This document shows, piece by piece, positions 62,901 to 64,000 of a DNA stretch of 64,000 nucleotides; within the stretch, counting starts at the first letter, position 1; the number at the start of each line of letters is the position of its first letter. The notes under the pieces are model-generated. The model was not told the DNA's origin. It saw nothing but the letters and a program-made list of their open reading frames with translations, and made no database searches. Location of the stretch: contig BGZK01001416.1 of NCBI GenBank assembly GCA_005406025.1, forward strand, positions 62,001-126,000, read 5' to 3'. Both the position numbers and the translations under genes were made by a program. Source of the stretch: Eumeta japonica (Eukaryota; Arthropoda; Insecta; Lepidoptera; Psychidae).

Positions 62901-63332
62901 AAATGAGCTAAATATTTAATGTTACCATTAAGCATCGAACAAGCTTGTTGTTACATATTTTACATTACATTGCTAAAGCTAATTAAATACACATAATACA
63001 AAATTATCAAATAAAAGTATTAATAGAAAACATATTTTAACAGAAACACTCGCACGTTACACATTTCATGAAAGTTCTGTTAGTGAAAAGCTCCTCGCTA
63101 TTTACCTCATAGGACCGTTTTACTCAGTAAAATTCAAATTGAATAAACAAAGAGACATAGCAAAATTCAAACTGTATAAATAAAACGACATTGCACCTTT
63201 TCCACCAGAGCCGGACCTTAGCGAGAAGTGCGCGACGAGCATCGGGTAGCGGCGCTCCACGATTTCCACGTCCGTGATGCGCGTGTTCGTCATGTGCGTG
63301 TGCACGCCGCCCGCGCCGGCCCACGTCGGACC
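59973..63332 (-). CDS. OPLAH: 5-oxoprolinase, C-terminal four coding exons (partial)
   Basis: 5-oxoprolinase hydrolyses 5-oxo-L-proline to L-glutamate with ATP in the gamma-glutamyl (glutathione) cycle, in the cytosol. Exons on the minus strand in transcript order: 63332-63197, 62148-62041, 60990-60893, 60122-59973. Junctions are GT-AG and phases agree, giving 163 C-terminal residues. Signature blocks of the hydantoinase B/oxoprolinase domain: [17 protein letters not shown] in the first exon, [20 protein letters not shown] then [13 protein letters not shown] in the second, GARGLNLL and [11 protein letters not shown] in the third, and [10 protein letters not shown] in the last. The extreme C-terminus [13 protein letters not shown] closely matches the end of vertebrate OPLAH. 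The N-terminal bulk (the family is about 1,290 residues) must lie beyond position 64000; an acceptor AG at 63333-63334 shows that another exon precedes. The stop codon is at 59973-59975. The gene converges on PPP2R3C. Confidence 0.95.
60123..60892. other. OPLAH last intron
   Basis: GT-AG intron on the minus strand. It contains an inverted repeat, 60269-60282 with 60304-60317 (aatatccgaggata), and a GC-rich patch (aggtagccccttctgcgccc). No other feature. Confidence 0.6.
60269..60317. repeat. Inverted repeat in OPLAH intron, 14-bp arms
   Basis: aatatccgaggata pairs with tatcctcggatatt; the 21-nt loop holds gttctgagaac, itself palindromic. Confidence 0.85.
61325..61455 (+). repeat. Non-LTR 3' end in OPLAH intron
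   Basis: cccttgagtttcttaccggt ... acttatttcaagtgtaattt, cattacccacgaaataaag, same tail as 48540 and 26645. Antisense to OPLAH. Confidence 0.65.
61545..61725. repeat. MITE-like element, copy 2, in OPLAH intron
   Basis: Terminal inverted repeats acaatacaacgcacaaatct...gcc and ggcagagttctgtgcgttgt. The interior (cccctaccctccctctttct, attttacgtcattgcgacgc) matches copy 1 at 28120-28300. Confidence 0.75.
62149..63196. other. OPLAH intron
   Basis: 1.05-kb intron of the minus-strand gene. The plus ORF at 62696 lies within it and has no family resemblance. Confidence 0.6.
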
Positions 63333-63419
63333 CTGCCAGGCAATATGAGACACGGTATAGATGGGCAATATGATCGAAATTTTAAATTTAATACATACAT
63401 CACTTTATATTATGCTTAT

Positions 63420-63800
63420 ACTGTCATTAAAAAGGACGTAAAAAAATATAAAGAATTTCGCCCGCGAATTAGAATTGATTCTTTTATTTTTAATATCGAT
63501 CCATCGCGTTGTCAGCCACGATCCCGATCTCGGTCCCGCTTTCGATTCTGATCCTGGTCTCGCTCTTGATTCCGATATAGATACCGGTTCCGCTTTTGCT
63601 GCGTTCCAAGTGAGTGAAGCCACATGCATAAGTATTGTTACAAATTATAGCCTATGTCTTATTCCGACGTGTAAGCTATAACACTGTGACGTTTCATCAA
63701 AATCCGTCCAGTAGTTCCGTTCGCGTGAAAACCTAACAAACATCCATCCATACATCCTTATATATCAACTTTCGCGTTTACAATATTAGTAAGATAAGTT
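63420..63800 (+). repeat. Copy of the degenerate dispersed repeat with a LINE/SINE-like tail
   Basis: Core cgatcccgatctcggtcccg then tttcgattctgatcctgg; tail atcaaaatccgtccagtagt, aacaaacatccatccataca, ttcgcgtttacaatattagt, a tail shared by many lepidopteran interspersed repeats. ORFs on both strands at 63405-63681 are repeat-derived. Confidence 0.6.
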
Positions 63801-63822
63801 ATATACGTCAATACATGTAATA

Positions 63823-63905
63823 ATCAGCGGTGGTAGCTGTATGGTGGTCGATAATCATATATTAGGACTAGGAAGTACCAAATTCGAAACACAACTAAGG
63901 ACAAA
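63823..63905 (+). repeat. Possible tRNA-derived SINE
   Basis: gcggtggtagctgtatggtg (A-box-like) and taccaaattcgaaacac (B-box-like); no intact cloverleaf. Confidence 0.3.
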
Positions 63906-64000
63906 TAGTCCAATGAAATTTTAACTTAAAATGAGTTGAATAAACGTTAAGGTCGGTCCCCGATATTAGGTATCATCGGTGTATTGACAAGATCTTTAGC

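Noticed and set aside
63120..63551. Alternative-frame minus ORF and plus ORF over the OPLAH exon
   Set aside because: Only the minus frame reading [14 protein letters not shown] matches 5-oxoprolinase; the others are shadows.

Overview
This is an AT-rich eukaryotic window, most likely from a moth or butterfly (Lepidoptera). The evidence is the intron-bearing genes, a mori-type mariner related to Bombyx mariners, R1-clade non-LTR debris, and several dispersed repeats of the kind common in lepidopteran genomes, such as elements opening near 'cccgcttcgc' and the 'gcaactccagaggtc' repeat. No species can be named from the sequence alone.

Layout. Positions 1 to about 51,000 form a gene-poor block in which I find no host protein-coding gene. 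It holds repeats: two mariner remnants (8656-9490 minus, 39475-40250 plus), a 5'-truncated R1-like element with a target-site duplication (37709-38528), 3' ends of at least two non-LTR families, tRNA-derived SINE remnants, a degenerate purine-rich repeat family, a 44-bp minisatellite, and an ~800-bp element present twice in opposite orientation. Several unusually GC-rich islands (near 2.4, 4.4, 20.8, 25.7, 29.2 and 36.7 kb) stand out against the AT-rich background. They could be regulatory, but nothing proves it.

The gene-dense end is 51,000-64,000. A complete seven-coding-exon PPP2R3C gene (PP2A regulatory subunit B'' gamma) lies on the plus strand at 51037-57387. Its second intron is almost entirely one broken DNA transposon with about 450-bp terminal inverted repeats. 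A possible first coding exon of an unrecognised small plus-strand gene starts at 57886. The last four coding exons of OPLAH (5-oxoprolinase) lie on the minus strand at 59973-63332; the rest of that gene is beyond the right edge. PPP2R3C and OPLAH converge and have unrelated roles (phosphatase targeting versus glutathione-cycle metabolism).

No CRISPR array, rRNA, intact tRNA, intact transposon or convincing new multi-gene system was found. The items most worth a second look are the long-TIR intronic transposon, the small gene at 57886, a two-copy MITE family, and a set of very short-spacer inverted repeats.
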